Source: Caenorhabditis remanei
Lineage: Eukaryota; Nematoda; Chromadorea; Rhabditida; Rhabditidae
DNA length: 64,000 bases
Direction of reading: 5' to 3'
NCBI RefSeq assembly: GCF_010183535.1
Contig: NW_026526001.1
Coordinates: 310,001 to 374,000 of the forward strand
Shown here: piece after piece, positions 50,668 through 61,381 of the stretch
How positions within the stretch are numbered: position 1 is the stretch's first letter
Layout: each line of letters opens with the position of its first letter
The notes under the pieces: generated by a model
The model's database searches: none
Told to the model about the DNA's origin: nothing
What the model saw: only the letters and a program-made list of their open reading frames with translations
Translations under genes and position numbers: made by a program

Positions 50668-51450
50668 TCAAGATGAGATTTTATCAATGTATCCCATCTC
50701 CATCGTTTGTTTTTCAGTCCACTCCCAAACACAGAAATCAAAACGACCCTTCGAAATACTGATTGATGAAATAATTTGGTCAGTTTCTCTCACAACATAG
50801 ATTATCATAGAAGTCGTGTTTTTGGAGTGTTTCCTGGGCGCCAAAGCATTCTCTGTAAAAAGAAATGGAGTTTGTCATGAAATATCAGCAATTCTTACAT
50901 TACAGGAAACTGAAAACATGGTGGTTCATGCTAATTAGAAAATTTTCTGATATCCACTGAACTTGTGATAGTATCTGAATTAAAAACATGCGTAGAATCC
51001 AATTGAATTTTCAGAAACTTTAGATTGTGAACAGTTTCGCCTTGCTGCCAACTCGACAATGTCCGAGTTTTTGATCTACGATGAGGCCCTAATCTCATTG
51101 ACAGAAACTAATGGCTTATTATCTTGGAATCATTCCACTATACATTAATTAACTCACCAGTATGTCATTTCGTATCCGGAACAATGCATCATTTGTTTGG
51201 TTGCCTGATTTACAGTTTTGGATAGTCTGAGTTCCATAACTTCTAGCGAGTCAGTTTGACTCTTCACTGCAAAAACGGAAATATGAGTTTTCCTAGTCTT
51301 ATATGAAATTGTCTTGATGAGTTTCCATGGGACAAATTGCAACAACTTCACCATTCTAGACGATTCGAGGGACAGGAGAAACAGATCGTCGTAATCCAGT
51401 TGGTGGAAAATCTTCTTTTGGACAAGGAACGGGAAATTAAACAATTTCAT
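50668..51450 (-). pseudogene. F-box protein gene or fragment
   Basis: The exon at 51158-51450 begins with a typical nematode F-box: MKLFNFPFLVQKKIF followed by LDYDDLFLLSLESSRM, which in this family recruits SKR/Skp1-cullin ubiquitin ligase. It ends at a GTGAG donor with two bases left over. A candidate last exon at 50668-50852 has an open frame ending in YIDKISS before TGA, but its phase does not match, and reading on from the F-box exon also meets a stop at once. The F-box-associated domain is therefore missing or misjoined. Nematode F-box genes duplicate and decay quickly, so a pseudogene is the simplest reading, although a missed exon is possible. Confidence 0.55.
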
Positions 51451-51899
51451 TGTTATATCTGGAAATCCGATACAAATTAGTAAATTGTGAGAAAAGTTAG
51501 AAAAATGTGAGTTGAGACAGGAAGAATAACGGAAAAAGAAAACTCATTTTTGGGAATGTTCATGGTCATCATGCACGCGACGCATACGCTACGCCCACGC
51601 GACGCGGGTGTGTACTCAGTCTGAAATAAGTACTCGTCACTTCCGAAATCTAAAGGTTTTAGCGAAAATTAGATGTTTGTTTTCAGATGAATATGAAATA
51701 TATTATTTGTACATATTCCAAAGTTCTCTCAATTCATTATCTACTTTCTTCTCTTTTCGAATAAACCGAATGTTATATTAAGAACAAAGTAGGCACAATA
51801 AATTTTATTAAAAACGGGTAAAACGTGCCAACAGAATTGATTGATAACAAAAAAAAGTGGATGCTGTTAAATATAGTTGATAGCATTGGGAATCTTTCC
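51451..51899. other. Intergenic
   Basis: No gene. Around 51575-51608 is a short CG-containing repeat (ACGCGACGCATACGCTACGCCCACGCGACGCG read in pieces of ACGC). It contains the likely 3' UTR of the minus-strand gene that ends at 51900. Confidence 0.5.
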
Positions 51900-54244
51900 C
51901 TACTTCTTGGACGGTGGAGTGTCATCTGAAGCGTTATCCTTCGACGAGGGTACAGACGCTTTTGAGGAGTGCTGACGCTTTTTTGACACGTCCTTCGTTT
52001 TCTTTGAGTCTACAGGAGTCGTTGCATTCAGGGTCATTTCCATTTTCACCGCGGAACAATAAAAAACGTCGCTAATCTCAGCAGCACTGAACAGATTTTC
52101 GCAAAAGATGAACTGGTCGGCAGGTTTTGCTCCAATGCAGAAGGTGCATCGAAGGATCGCCTTCGCCACGGACGTATTATCTTCAGAAAGTGATGCTCTT
52201 CCTTCCAAAATATCCTTGACTTCTTGGATGACTTGATCGATATTCTCGAGCTTGTTGAGGAAGTTCTAAAAAGTTTATTTTCGATACATTTCCTCTCTTG
52301 ATATCAACTAACCTTCTTAAAGATGTCATCAAAATCAGATGCAGATAATTCTTTGTACTTTTCGGTCATAGCCTGAAGATCTTGAACCGAAACTTCTTGT
52401 GAGAATATAACTTTTCCGGAAATCAATTCAGGGATAGACACGCAGCCTTCCTTTAGCAGTTTCATGTCGTCAGTGAACGATGACTCATAGACAATCTTGC
52501 TGTTGTAGGTGAGTTTTTCGGATGCGGATGTATCCATTTCTTGGTTATCCAAATTCTCCTTAACGGCACTTGATGATGAAGAAGAGCTGGAAGGGATGTC
52601 TCCAGCGACAGTAAGTACAGCTTCCTGATGTTGTCTCATACAATACAAATTAGTGAAAACATCGGCACATAGAACAAAAGCATCACTCATGTCTGATCCC
52701 GAGCAGTAAATGGAGTCCAAAAGGCACTCCACGAACGTTGAAGACAGTTCATTGTCACGGATATATTTGTGAATTGACAAGGACTTGAGTTTCTCTCGAA
52801 TTTGTGCTTTCACCGCATTGTTGATTTCAAACAGGTCGATCAACTGCAAAACACGTTTTGAGATTTTAAAATTTTCTCATCATTTAACGACATATTACAT
52901 TATTCATCCTTTAAAACTGAAACTTTTATTACTTACCTTCTGAATTGGCTGCCAGTTATCGTACAAGTTGAGTTGCATTGCTTTACGCTTCATTGCATTG
53001 TAAATTTCGGCTGTCTGTTGATCAACAAAATATTTGTCTAATAGTTCACGCAGTGTTGGAACATATGTTTTGTAGATAGTTTCTCCTTCTTCGAATACAA
53101 GTATCTGCTTCTCACCGTTGTTCGACACTTTCTCGTCCTCCATACTGTCATCACTGTCATCAATTGTTACTACTTCCTTTTCCAATTTCAAATCTTCTTC
53201 TTCATCCTTCATTTCCTCTTCTTCATCAAATTCGTCTTCACTCTCATCTGGCGAGGGGGGAGCGTCATTGATAGCAGACACACGTTGCTGCTGATATCTT
53301 GCACTGCTACTTGGCATTGCTCTCAGAGTCCTGAGGTCATATTTCTCTCTCTTGACACTGTAGTTGGTACGAGCTGCAGGGCCATTGTAACGACGCATTC
53401 GATTGCGCTCCTCAATGAATGCAGCGCGCTCAGCTGAGGTTTTTAGCCGCTTGATTGGCGTTATTGTTTTTGTCTCTTGGAAAGAATCACGATTTGTGTC
53501 CTTTTGCACCACCTCGACATCCGGTTCCGGCTTCTGTTGACTACCTGAAAATTTAGCACCAATATGTGTTAAAGAAGGTTTGAGTTGGACAACTATTATA
53601 CAGTAAAATAGCATATGCTTAGTGAACCACAGACCCCGATGCCATACGTGGAAAGAAAATCGGTTTATGAGAGCCGAGAAAACAAAACAATTTGTTGTTG
53701 ACTTCGTACGAGGTTGGAGACAACGTTTCTATAGTAAAGTAGTGGATTATTTCTCAAACTGATGTTCTGTACAATCGCTATGATAAAAGATGTTACTATA
53801 GAAACTGTAGTAGCACTCTTTTTCCAACAAAAACGTATTTTCTTTTCATTTTCGACTACGTCTTTCAAGTAAGAAAAAAATATCGATTTATCGATGACAA
53901 AATTTTTACTATCCTCACGTCGAAAAAGGCAGATTGTCAAAACAGAAAATGTATTATGACTCCTTTATTTGGTTTCCCTCGAAGTTTGTGTCTATTCTTC
54001 AGAGACAAAATAATATTGGGGTCGAACAGTGAAAACCTCAACTGTTTTGATTCAAACACAATTTTTTGGCGGATTATTTTACTAAGGAATTATTGAAATT
54101 ATTCATTGAAATGATCGCAACATTCTATCCTGAACCTGAAGGCATGGACTAACCTGATGTAGTTTCATCGTCCTCCATCGAAGGAGACTTGTCTGCGGAT
54201 GGATCGGGTTTTGGTGCAGATGAGCTGTTGTCAGTGCGCTTCAT
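51900..54244 (-). CDS. Acidic nuclear-like protein, unrecognised family (paralog of 58874-60740)
   Basis: Four exons on the minus strand, 54244-54154, 53544-52937, 52843-52313 and 52265-51900. The phases agree and give 531 residues. The ATG follows directly after a TTTTCAG acceptor, as for trans-spliced genes. Exon 1 is Ser/Pro/Asp-rich. Exon 2 has a conserved PAARTNYSVK stretch, a long Asp/Glu block (about residues 130-180) and a YVPTLREL segment. Exon 3 is predicted helical with a serine run. Exon 4 has a TFCIGAKP-CENLF segment and a Lys/Ser-rich tail with PPSKK. I cannot name a domain or function; charge pattern and basic tail suggest a nuclear protein. Exon 1, intron 1 and the start of exon 2 are duplicated in inverse orientation at 58.6-60.1 kb. 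Confidence 0.75.
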
Positions 54245-54604
54245 CTGAAAATTGGGATATAACGACTTTTGCAAAACAAGAAAGTAGAAATACAAGAGAA
54301 GGAGATAAATACAAGAAAAAACCGAGAAACAAAAAAACAATGGTGAGGAGAGTGGTCCACAAATATTTGACGCGCACTCTCTCACAGTGTCTGCGTCTCC
54401 TCGCTTCCCCCACTCTTTACTCACTGTTTATTGAGTGAGGAGAGAACAGAAGAAAAGAGGAGGGAACAGAGAAACGAGAATCAACCGATAAAAAGAATGA
54501 GTTGATGAGGTAAACCAAATATATCACTTATCACATTGACAACGAGCTAAAAATATAGTAAACTGCTCAAACTAAAAAAAAAAGCTGGATTAAACGCAGT
54601 GAGC
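53020..54604. repeat. Left arm of a gene-containing inverted duplication
   Basis: Reverse complement of sequence at 57777-57863 plus 58607-60060. It covers the first exon, first intron and part of exon 2 of the acidic gene plus ~360 bp upstream. Near-identical stretches include the region around the ATG and 54540-54600. Similarity falls within exon 2. The two arms enclose the double-GNAT gene. Confidence 0.8.
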
Positions 54605-54727
54605 GTACAGAAAAAATAACTCTTGCTAATATTTCACAAATTAACAATAAAGATGAGTTTGTAAAGGAGAAGGGCAAAATGAGACAGTGAGATACGTAGA
54701 AAGAGTGAGAGGAGTGGAAAAATCGAT

Positions 54728-54792
54728 CCGCGAACGCGAACGCGCACGCGCACACGCACGCGCACTCGCGGACATACACATACACGCGTGCG
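54728..54792. repeat. Alternating CG/CA tract (Z-DNA-prone)
   Basis: Alternating purine-pyrimidine sequence made of GCGAACGCGAACGCGCACGC-type steps continuing through ACGCACGCGCACTCGCG and ACACATACACGCGTGCG. It is far richer in CG steps than the surroundings. Confidence 0.7.
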
Positions 54793-55226
54793 CTGATTGG
54801 TTTCCGGTGTCGGAATACGCGTCAACAACCCTTTGACGCATTTTCGGTGAGAGAAGAGAAAAAGATAAAAGAAAAGAAGGTACCGTTACCTTTGTTAAAC
54901 GTGTTGTATAAAAAACAAAAGACAAATGAAACGTTCACCAGTGGTGAACGTGTCGTAATTTTTGCACCCAATTCTTGTAATTTACATATTTAATGGGTCC
55001 TAGATATGGCAGTGCAAAAATTGTTATTTTCTTTCTTAACATCTTTTCTCTCTTAACACCGCACCGCTAGATTTTCTCCAATTTTGTCTGTGTTATATTT
55101 GTTTTGCGTTGTTTCAATTCTTGTTTCTTGAATAATATTTTGATTTCAGCCACTGCAATAAACGAAAAACGAAAGAGAAACGAGTATAAACCATCACTCC
55201 CAAACATCGAATACTTTGGTCTCAAA

Positions 55227-57089
55227 ATGAGTAAACGAGTTGCGGAAAAAGTGAAGAGACGTCCTCGACGATACGTTGAGTCAATTAATGAACAACTGGA
55301 TTACGATACAAATGGAGCAGAAGTTTATTATCAGATGCCTCAGAGTTCAGTTGAGGGAGTACCATCAATCAATGAGATCATTGATGGAATTGTAGAAACA
55401 TGTCGAATGATTTTACGAGAATCTCCTGTACTTCTCGGTAAAATCAACAAAAACAACGTCTGGGTTAGTTGTTATTTATATCGGTGACTTGACCATGCTG
55501 GGTTTCAAAGGTGACAAATTTTTATCATTTTGAGAAATGTTTGTTTTTCAGATACTCAAGTGGCTTATCGACATTATTTTCCCACTGATGTACAGTGCGA
55601 AGCCTTATGACAAAGCTCACTTGCTAGGAAACTATGGGAGAATTGCTTACTGTACAGGGGTGCCAGTTGGCGCCGTAATCTGCAAAATTGACGAAAAAGA
55701 CAATCTGTATATTTCTGTAATCTGGACTTTGCCACAATTGCGAAGGTGAGGTAAAACCATAGATATCAGTTACTATTTCGGATATCAGAAATCAAATTGA
55801 TACGTCTGTATATTTAAGTTGTGGAATCGGTTCAGTTCTCTTGGAATATGTAATCAAGTTAGGTGAAAGCATAAAGAAGAACATAGCATTGCACGTTCAT
55901 GTAGGTTTCAAAAACTCTAATTTGAAAATTTTCTTGTTTATTATTGTAGTGTAAACGGGAAAGGACTTTGCCAGGTCCTTCCGTCTAACTACAGAAAACA
56001 ATGGTTTAACAGTGCACTGCTTTATTAAGGAAGGCGGAGAGAGCTCCAGATGGGCTGGCTCCCTCCGTCCTTCTATGTGATGGAACTGAATAGAAGATGT
56101 AATTCTTGTGAGGCGTGGCACCGCGTGCCTTTTCCTCCCTCGTCCCTCTTACTCAAGTGGCCCCACGCGTGTAGCACGTGCCACAAGAGTGACGGAGACT
56201 CGGGCGATAGAATAAGAAAGGGACCAACGACCAAGAGGCCGAAGACCCTTTCACAGTAGGTAGACAACAGTAGTGCCAAGCGGTTCTATCAAAAAAACGG
56301 GTTTATCGAGACAGAGCTTATTAACGAATACTATTTCCAAGAACCGAGAGGAGCCCATCATCTTGTAAAATATATCAGTACATCAGGAGGAATGATGGTA
56401 GTTGACGGAGATGGAGAGCAACCCGGAACAAGTGCGCTGAGCAATCCCATCACACTTTGTGAAGTCACAAAGGAAAATGTTCAGGTCAGTTATATAAGGA
56501 TGAAAGTGCAAAGGCCAAGTGCATACTACGAAGGATGGGTCTTCGGTTTGTTGCAGAGTACAAAAAACGTACAAACAAATATTAATTCAATGTTTTAGAA
56601 ACTCAAGATGCTCATGCAAACGCTGTTTCCGGGAATGTTCACCACCGCGAACTTCGAAGACGCTCATACTATAGGAAACTTTGGGAGAATCGCATGCAAG
56701 AATGACAAGCCAGTTGGTTTTATTGTCTGTCGCTTCATGAATGGCATGTTATACATATCGTTGATTGGAATTTTACCGGAATACAGAAGGTGAGTTTTAA
56801 GTTGCAAAGAATCCGTCTGAGCGGTTGTTTTTAGACATGGAATTGGTTCAGCACTCCTACATCACGCAATTAACTATGCAACAACAGTGAAGAAGGATAT
56901 TCAACTACATGTTCAAGTAAGGTTTAGTTCTGATTGTTACTATTGAAATCAATGTATTTTTAGGTTGGAAATACAATTGCCCAGGAGTTCTACCAGAAAC
57001 ATGGTTTCATTGAGACTGAGAGAATTGAAACCTACTACAATAACCCACCAAGAGCAGCTTTCTTGTATACAAAGAAAATCTGTAAGTAG
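55227..57089 (+). CDS. Tandem double-GNAT N-acetyltransferase, NAA50-like
   Basis: An acetyl-CoA-dependent N-acetyltransferase of the GNAT fold; NAA50 acetylates protein N-termini or lysines. Seven exons: 55227-55463, 55552-55745, 55819-55900, 56260-56484, 56599-56789, 56835-56916, 56964-57089, giving 378 residues with consistent phases. The first domain starts near SPVLLGKINKNNV, the second at ITLCEVTKENV, matching the start of NAA50. Each has a IIFPLMY or TLFPGMF substrate segment, a VGAVICKI or VGFIVCRF strand, LYIS, the acetyl-CoA loop (RSCGIG / RRHGIG), LHV with the His equivalent to the NAA50 catalytic His, FYQK-GFIETE, and YY. Both domains have the same exon pattern (194/82 nt versus 191/82 nt), so the gene arose by internal duplication. 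The basic N-terminal ~60 residues are extra. An LTR-like element sits in intron 3. An acceptor at 55149 in the same frame may supply an upstream start. Confidence 0.85.
55950..56255. mobile_element. Solo-LTR-like insertion at a splice acceptor
   Basis: 306 bp starting TGTAAACGGG and ending CCCTTTCACA (TG...CA ends, TGT/ACA termini), flanked by GTAG on both sides (55946-55949 and 56256-56259). It is absent from the equivalent intron of the second GNAT domain (47 nt). It fits a solo LTR with a 4-bp target duplication. The family is not identified and there is no coding frame. Confidence 0.7.
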
Positions 57090-57471
57090 GCCAATCAATG
57101 GTCTATTCAAATGTTTCTAATGTTGTCGTGCATTGTATTTTACAAGCAGCTATGTCATAGAATTTAATTCAATTTCCAAATAATATGAAACACTATTTTT
57201 ATACGTATGATTGACTGGCATTTGTTTTAGTGTAGCTATGTTCTCATCTGTAATTTTCTAGTTTCATTATATCATTAGTTTTCACTTGAAGTTTAACTAA
57301 ATGTAAGTTTTGAATGAATGAATACCCTCACACTAACAGTATTCAAGGATTTGAGTACCCGACTCATCCCAGATTTGAAATGTTTTTAAAAGAAAGAAAA
57401 ACTCAACGTGAAATCAAGATGTGCGTCTGATTTGTTAGCGCGCGGTATCCATAATTTTGGCTTTTGAAGTA

Positions 57472-57724
57472 TCAAAAAATGTTCAAAGTTTTTATCCTGG
57501 TCGAAAATTCTGACCAGTTCAGTGAAGAAATCTTGAACTGAACTTGCACTGTGTTTTTTAGGACCAGATAAATTTGTCTTCTGTACTTCCGTAACGGATT
57601 TTTTAATAAACTACCACCGCACAGCATATCATAAATGATAATACCTAGTGCCCAAATGTTAACAGAATGATCGTATGGGACTCTCCGCATCTATTTGGGG
57701 GCCATTCCTCCGTATGTACAGAAT
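57472..57724 (-). pseudogene. Protein kinase fragment (Pim-like subdomains VIII-IX)
   Basis: On the minus strand, MRRVPYDHSVNIWALGIIIYDMLCGG resembles the WSLGILLYDMVCG region that in Pim-type kinases follows the activation loop (fragment quoted in parts: VNIWALGIII, YDMLCGG). Just upstream the same frame reads TYGGMAPK then a stop where the family has PPEW. Only this ~80-residue piece is present. No ATP-binding or catalytic loop is found, so it is a dead fragment. Confidence 0.65.
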
Positions 57725-57776
57725 GTTGACGTTTTACTGGGCTCTGGTGGAATCACTGTAGACGAGTCGTTACTTC

Positions 57777-60060
57777 GGTCACTGCGTTTAGTCCAGTTTT
57801 TTTAGTTTGAGCAGTTTACTATATTTTTAGCTCGTTGTCAATGTGATCTAGTTGGTTTACCTTATCAATATAGCCAAGGATCCCCCCTTACTTGGCTACC
57901 AAAGGCAATCCGACGGTTCCCACTGGTTTTCCCCACAAAACTAGAACCATCGGAGCCTTTTTCTTTAGCCTCTTATTCAATCTGTTCATTAGCAATATTA
58001 TCATTATTGTCGTTTTTCTCAGTTATCTGAGTTCTACCAAATTATTACAGATTATTCTAAAGTATTATAAATAATTATAATTCAAATTCCCTCACAAAGG
58101 CTCCAAGTTCAGCAAATGCGCTCCAATAAGCCCAACACTTTCTCTTCCGCCACGCTCTCTCGCAGTAGACGCGTATGTCGTCACTGGCGAGCGGTCGCGT
58201 CGCGTGCCCTTGCTCATGTCGGCCTTTTTAGGCCAATTCAGTTCATTCGTGTTTTTCAGCTGACGACGGTTGCTTGCCGACCGTTTTTCTCGTTTTCTCT
58301 CGTGCGACACGCTGAGAGAGTTGCTCAGGAGATCTGATGTTTGTACTATATTTTCCCGTGCCATCAGCATCTAACGCGAGTTTGAGAGTCTAGGCTAATC
58401 TATCTTTCTCCGGTTTTTGGGACTTCCAGTCTCTTTTTCCCGCCGTTCAGTTCCGCCGCGCTCGTCGTCCTGCTTTCGTCGACTCAACTTCTCCTCCTGG
58501 ACACGTCGCTCTAATTTATTCTCTTTTATTACCCTTTCTCTATTTTGGTTGTTCTTCGAGGATTTCTTCTGAGAGGCAGTCTCCGACCGCTACCTTCATT
58601 GCCTTCTCAACAACCAACTTATTCTTTTTATCGGTTGATTCTCGTTTCTCTGTTCCCTCCTCTTTTCTTCTGTTCTCTCCTCACTCAATAAACAGTGAGT
58701 AGAGAGTGGGGGAAGCGAGGAGACACAGACACTGTGAGAGAGTGCGCGTCAAATATTTGCGGACCACTCTCCTCACCATTGTTTTTTTGTTTCTCGGTTT
58801 TTCTTGTATTTATCTCCTTCTCTTTCATTTCTACTTTTTTGTTCTGCAAAAATCGTTATATCCCAATTTTCAGATGACACTCTCTGCTATCAGCTCGTCT
58901 GCACCAAAATCCGATCCATCCGCAGACAAGTCTCCTTCGATGAAGGACGACGAAACTACATCAGGTTAGTCCATGCTTGGTTAGGATATTGCGATTATTT
59001 CACTGAATAACTTCAATGATTCATTAGTAAAATAATTCGGCTAAAACCTGTGTTTGAACCCAATCAGTTGGACTTTCATCGGTACAAACTTCGAAGGAAA
59101 CTAAATATAGCAGTCATAATGCAGTTTCTGTTTCAACATTTGGCCAATTTTCGACGGGAGGGTATTAAAAATTTTGTGATCGATAAATCGATTTTTTTTT
59201 CTTACTTGAAAGACGTAGTCAAAAAGGGAAAGAAAATACGTTTTGGCTGAAAAAAGAGTGCTACTACAGTTTCTATAGTAACATCTTTTAGCGTAGCAAT
59301 TGTACAGAACATCGGTTTGAGAAACAATTCACTACTATACTATAGAAACGTTGCCTCCAACCTCGTACGAAGTCATCAAAAAATCGTTTTGTTCTCTCAT
59401 AAACCGATTTTCTTTCCACGTATGACCTCGGGGTCTGAGGTTCTCTAGGCCCATGCTACTTCACTGTACAATAGTTGTCCAACTCAAACCGTTAGAACGG
59501 CTAACTTTTCATTGCTGAAATGAGGAAACTGTTATTTCGAAACTTCATGGTGATATATTCTCTTATTTTCAAACAAATATTGATGCGAAATTTTTAGGTA
59601 GTCAACAGAAGCCGAAACCGGATGTCGATGTGGTGCCGAAGGACACGGATCTTGATCATTTTTTTGAGACAGGAAGACCAAAAGCGATCAAGACAGGATT
59701 CCATACTCAGGTCAAAGCAGCTATGACGGAAGGCGTGATAATGAGCCGTTACAGTCCTGCAGCTCGTACCAACTACAGTGTTAAGAGTAACAGCGCAAGA
59801 CATAGAGAGAAACTTGCGTCTGGTATCAATTTGGACGATGACTCGTCTGTTGAGGACGAAGATGAAATGGATGATGAAGAGGAGACGGAGGGAGAAGAAG
59901 ATGTGGAGGAAGAAGAGTTGGAGAGAAAGGAAGTGATGACAACCGATGACAGTATGGAAGACGAGAAAGCGTCGAACGATGGTGAGAATCTGATGCTTCA
60001 ATACAAAGCGGAAGAAACCGCCGAAAACTACAAGGCACATGTTCCAACGTTGCGTACTAC
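57777..60060. repeat. Right arm of the inverted duplication (interrupted)
   Basis: Matches the reverse complement of 53020-54604, with a break at 57869-58606 where about 738 bp is inserted relative to the left arm. The duplicated part includes the promoter-like region, first exon (58874-58964, the same 91-nt length as its partner), intron 1 and the start of exon 2. Confidence 0.8.
57869..58606. mobile_element. 738-bp insertion in the right arm, type unknown
   Basis: Absent from the otherwise matching left arm. TCAA precedes (57865-57868) and follows (58607-58610) the extra segment, consistent with a 4-bp target duplication. It contains no coding frame. The 58440-58600 part is CT-rich and resembles a retroelement leader, but no TG/CA ends or clear terminal inverted repeats are seen. 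Confidence 0.5.
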
Positions 60061-60740
60061 TTTTTCGGATAAAGCTGACATGATCTTCTCACAAATGACT
60101 CTCCAGATGCCTCCAATGGGGAAACCAGTTGAAAGACTTAGTGCGAAACCGGCCGCAAGTAAAGAGTCTGGTCAACACCATTGCAAAAACCTTTATCGAA
60201 AAAGGGACACAAGATCAAACCAATCACAGTTTCCACGATTACGGTATGTAGAGAACTCGAATTCCATCACTTCCTGAAGTCTTACTGCAAAGTTATTTTT
60301 CCGAGTTATCTAGAAGGAAAAAACCACTTGTGGAAAATTAATTTTTTCAAACATCTTATTCAAAAAATCTCGAAGTAAATGCCATAATTTCAGATGTACG
60401 CCACCAAGGATCTTCTTCACTGTTCATCCCAAAGGAGACGCTCACTCATCAGAAGTTGATTCAAGAGCTCTCGAAGTCCGCTCACGACAAAAAAGTGGGA
60501 TACACAATGGCATCGAGTAGAAATGTGAAAGGAGAGCTGTCCAAATTTGGTTAGTTTTCTATTGTTAGTCTAACAAGTATTATTTTTCTCTCAGGTGAGA
60601 AGTCAATCACTTTGCAATGTCCCAATGAGTATGAAACTGCCACTTGCCCATCTCGTCAAGTTTCAGAGCAACTATCGGATGAGTGTCACCGTTCGTTTAT
60701 TCAGGAACTGGTGAAAAATGGGCGTGCCCGTTTGCAGTAG
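58874..60740 (+). pseudogene. Acidic-protein paralog with a frameshift in exon 2
   Basis: Exons 58874-58964, 59598-60243, 60394-60549 and 60595-60740 join in phase except that exon 2 is 646 nt, one base off the length needed. The N-terminal 31 residues are close to the minus-strand paralog at 51900-54244 and the acidic block and HVPTLR segment are shared. The frame then changes between about 60099 and 60150. The downstream exons encode a different C-terminus (a HQKLIQELSKS segment and a TCPSR segment ending at TAG 60738-60740). AATAAA lies at about 60918. It may be a chimeric duplicate whose frame has broken, or an active gene with an undetected small intron. Function is unknown. Confidence 0.6.
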
Positions 60741-61262
60741 TCTTCCGAGTAAGTTGAAAATTATCCCTTGTTCTATGGCATAAGGTGTGTTATTTCAGAC
60801 CATCCAATGTGATATTCCTTGTCCAACAATCTTCTCCGTTTTGAGGCATTTTCTTTGTCAAGTATTCCTCTGTTGACGTCTCACTTTTCACAATCGACTT
60901 CCCACTCAATTTTTTAAAATAAAACCAGCCCACATCTCTCATTAACTAACATCTATTTTTCTATTTGTCTTTTTTTCCTGTCAGCTTATAACTATTCTAA
61001 TCTCACAGCAGTAACCACAGTCTTTTTTTCTGTACAATGAAATTTTTGGTGGGCATTTTCTCCCTTTTTAAAATTACATTGAATCAAAATATGTACTGTA
61101 AACTAACTCTTACGTACAGATATGATGAACCGCGATTTTTGCTAAACAGTATATTTTCTGACCGGTTGTAATTTAAGTATAATCCAAGTCTCAAAACTTC
61201 AGCTTACAAGGATGTCATGCACCTTGAAAAAACTTGATCATTTCGATAAATTGTTTTTTCAG
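60741..61262. other. 3' flank, no gene
   Basis: T-rich sequence after the acidic-protein paralog, with AATAAA at about 60918-60923. Nothing else was recognised. Confidence 0.5.
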
Positions 61263-61263
61263 G

Positions 61264-61381
61264 CACTCAATTGGCTTATCGACACTATTTTGCGACGCAT
61301 TTACGGTGCTAAACCTTATGACAGAACTCACTTGTTCGGACACTATGAAAGAATTGCTCCATGTTCAATGCGAATGAAATG
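61264..61381 (+). pseudogene. Isolated copy of the first GNAT domain's exon 2
   Basis: After a TTTTTTCAG acceptor, about 40 codons (LNWLIDTI, GAKPYDRTHLFGHYERIA) match exon 2 of the double-GNAT gene at 55552-55640, then diverge and stop at TGA. No further GNAT exons follow. It is a relic of a wider duplication that also copied the acidic gene. Confidence 0.75.
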
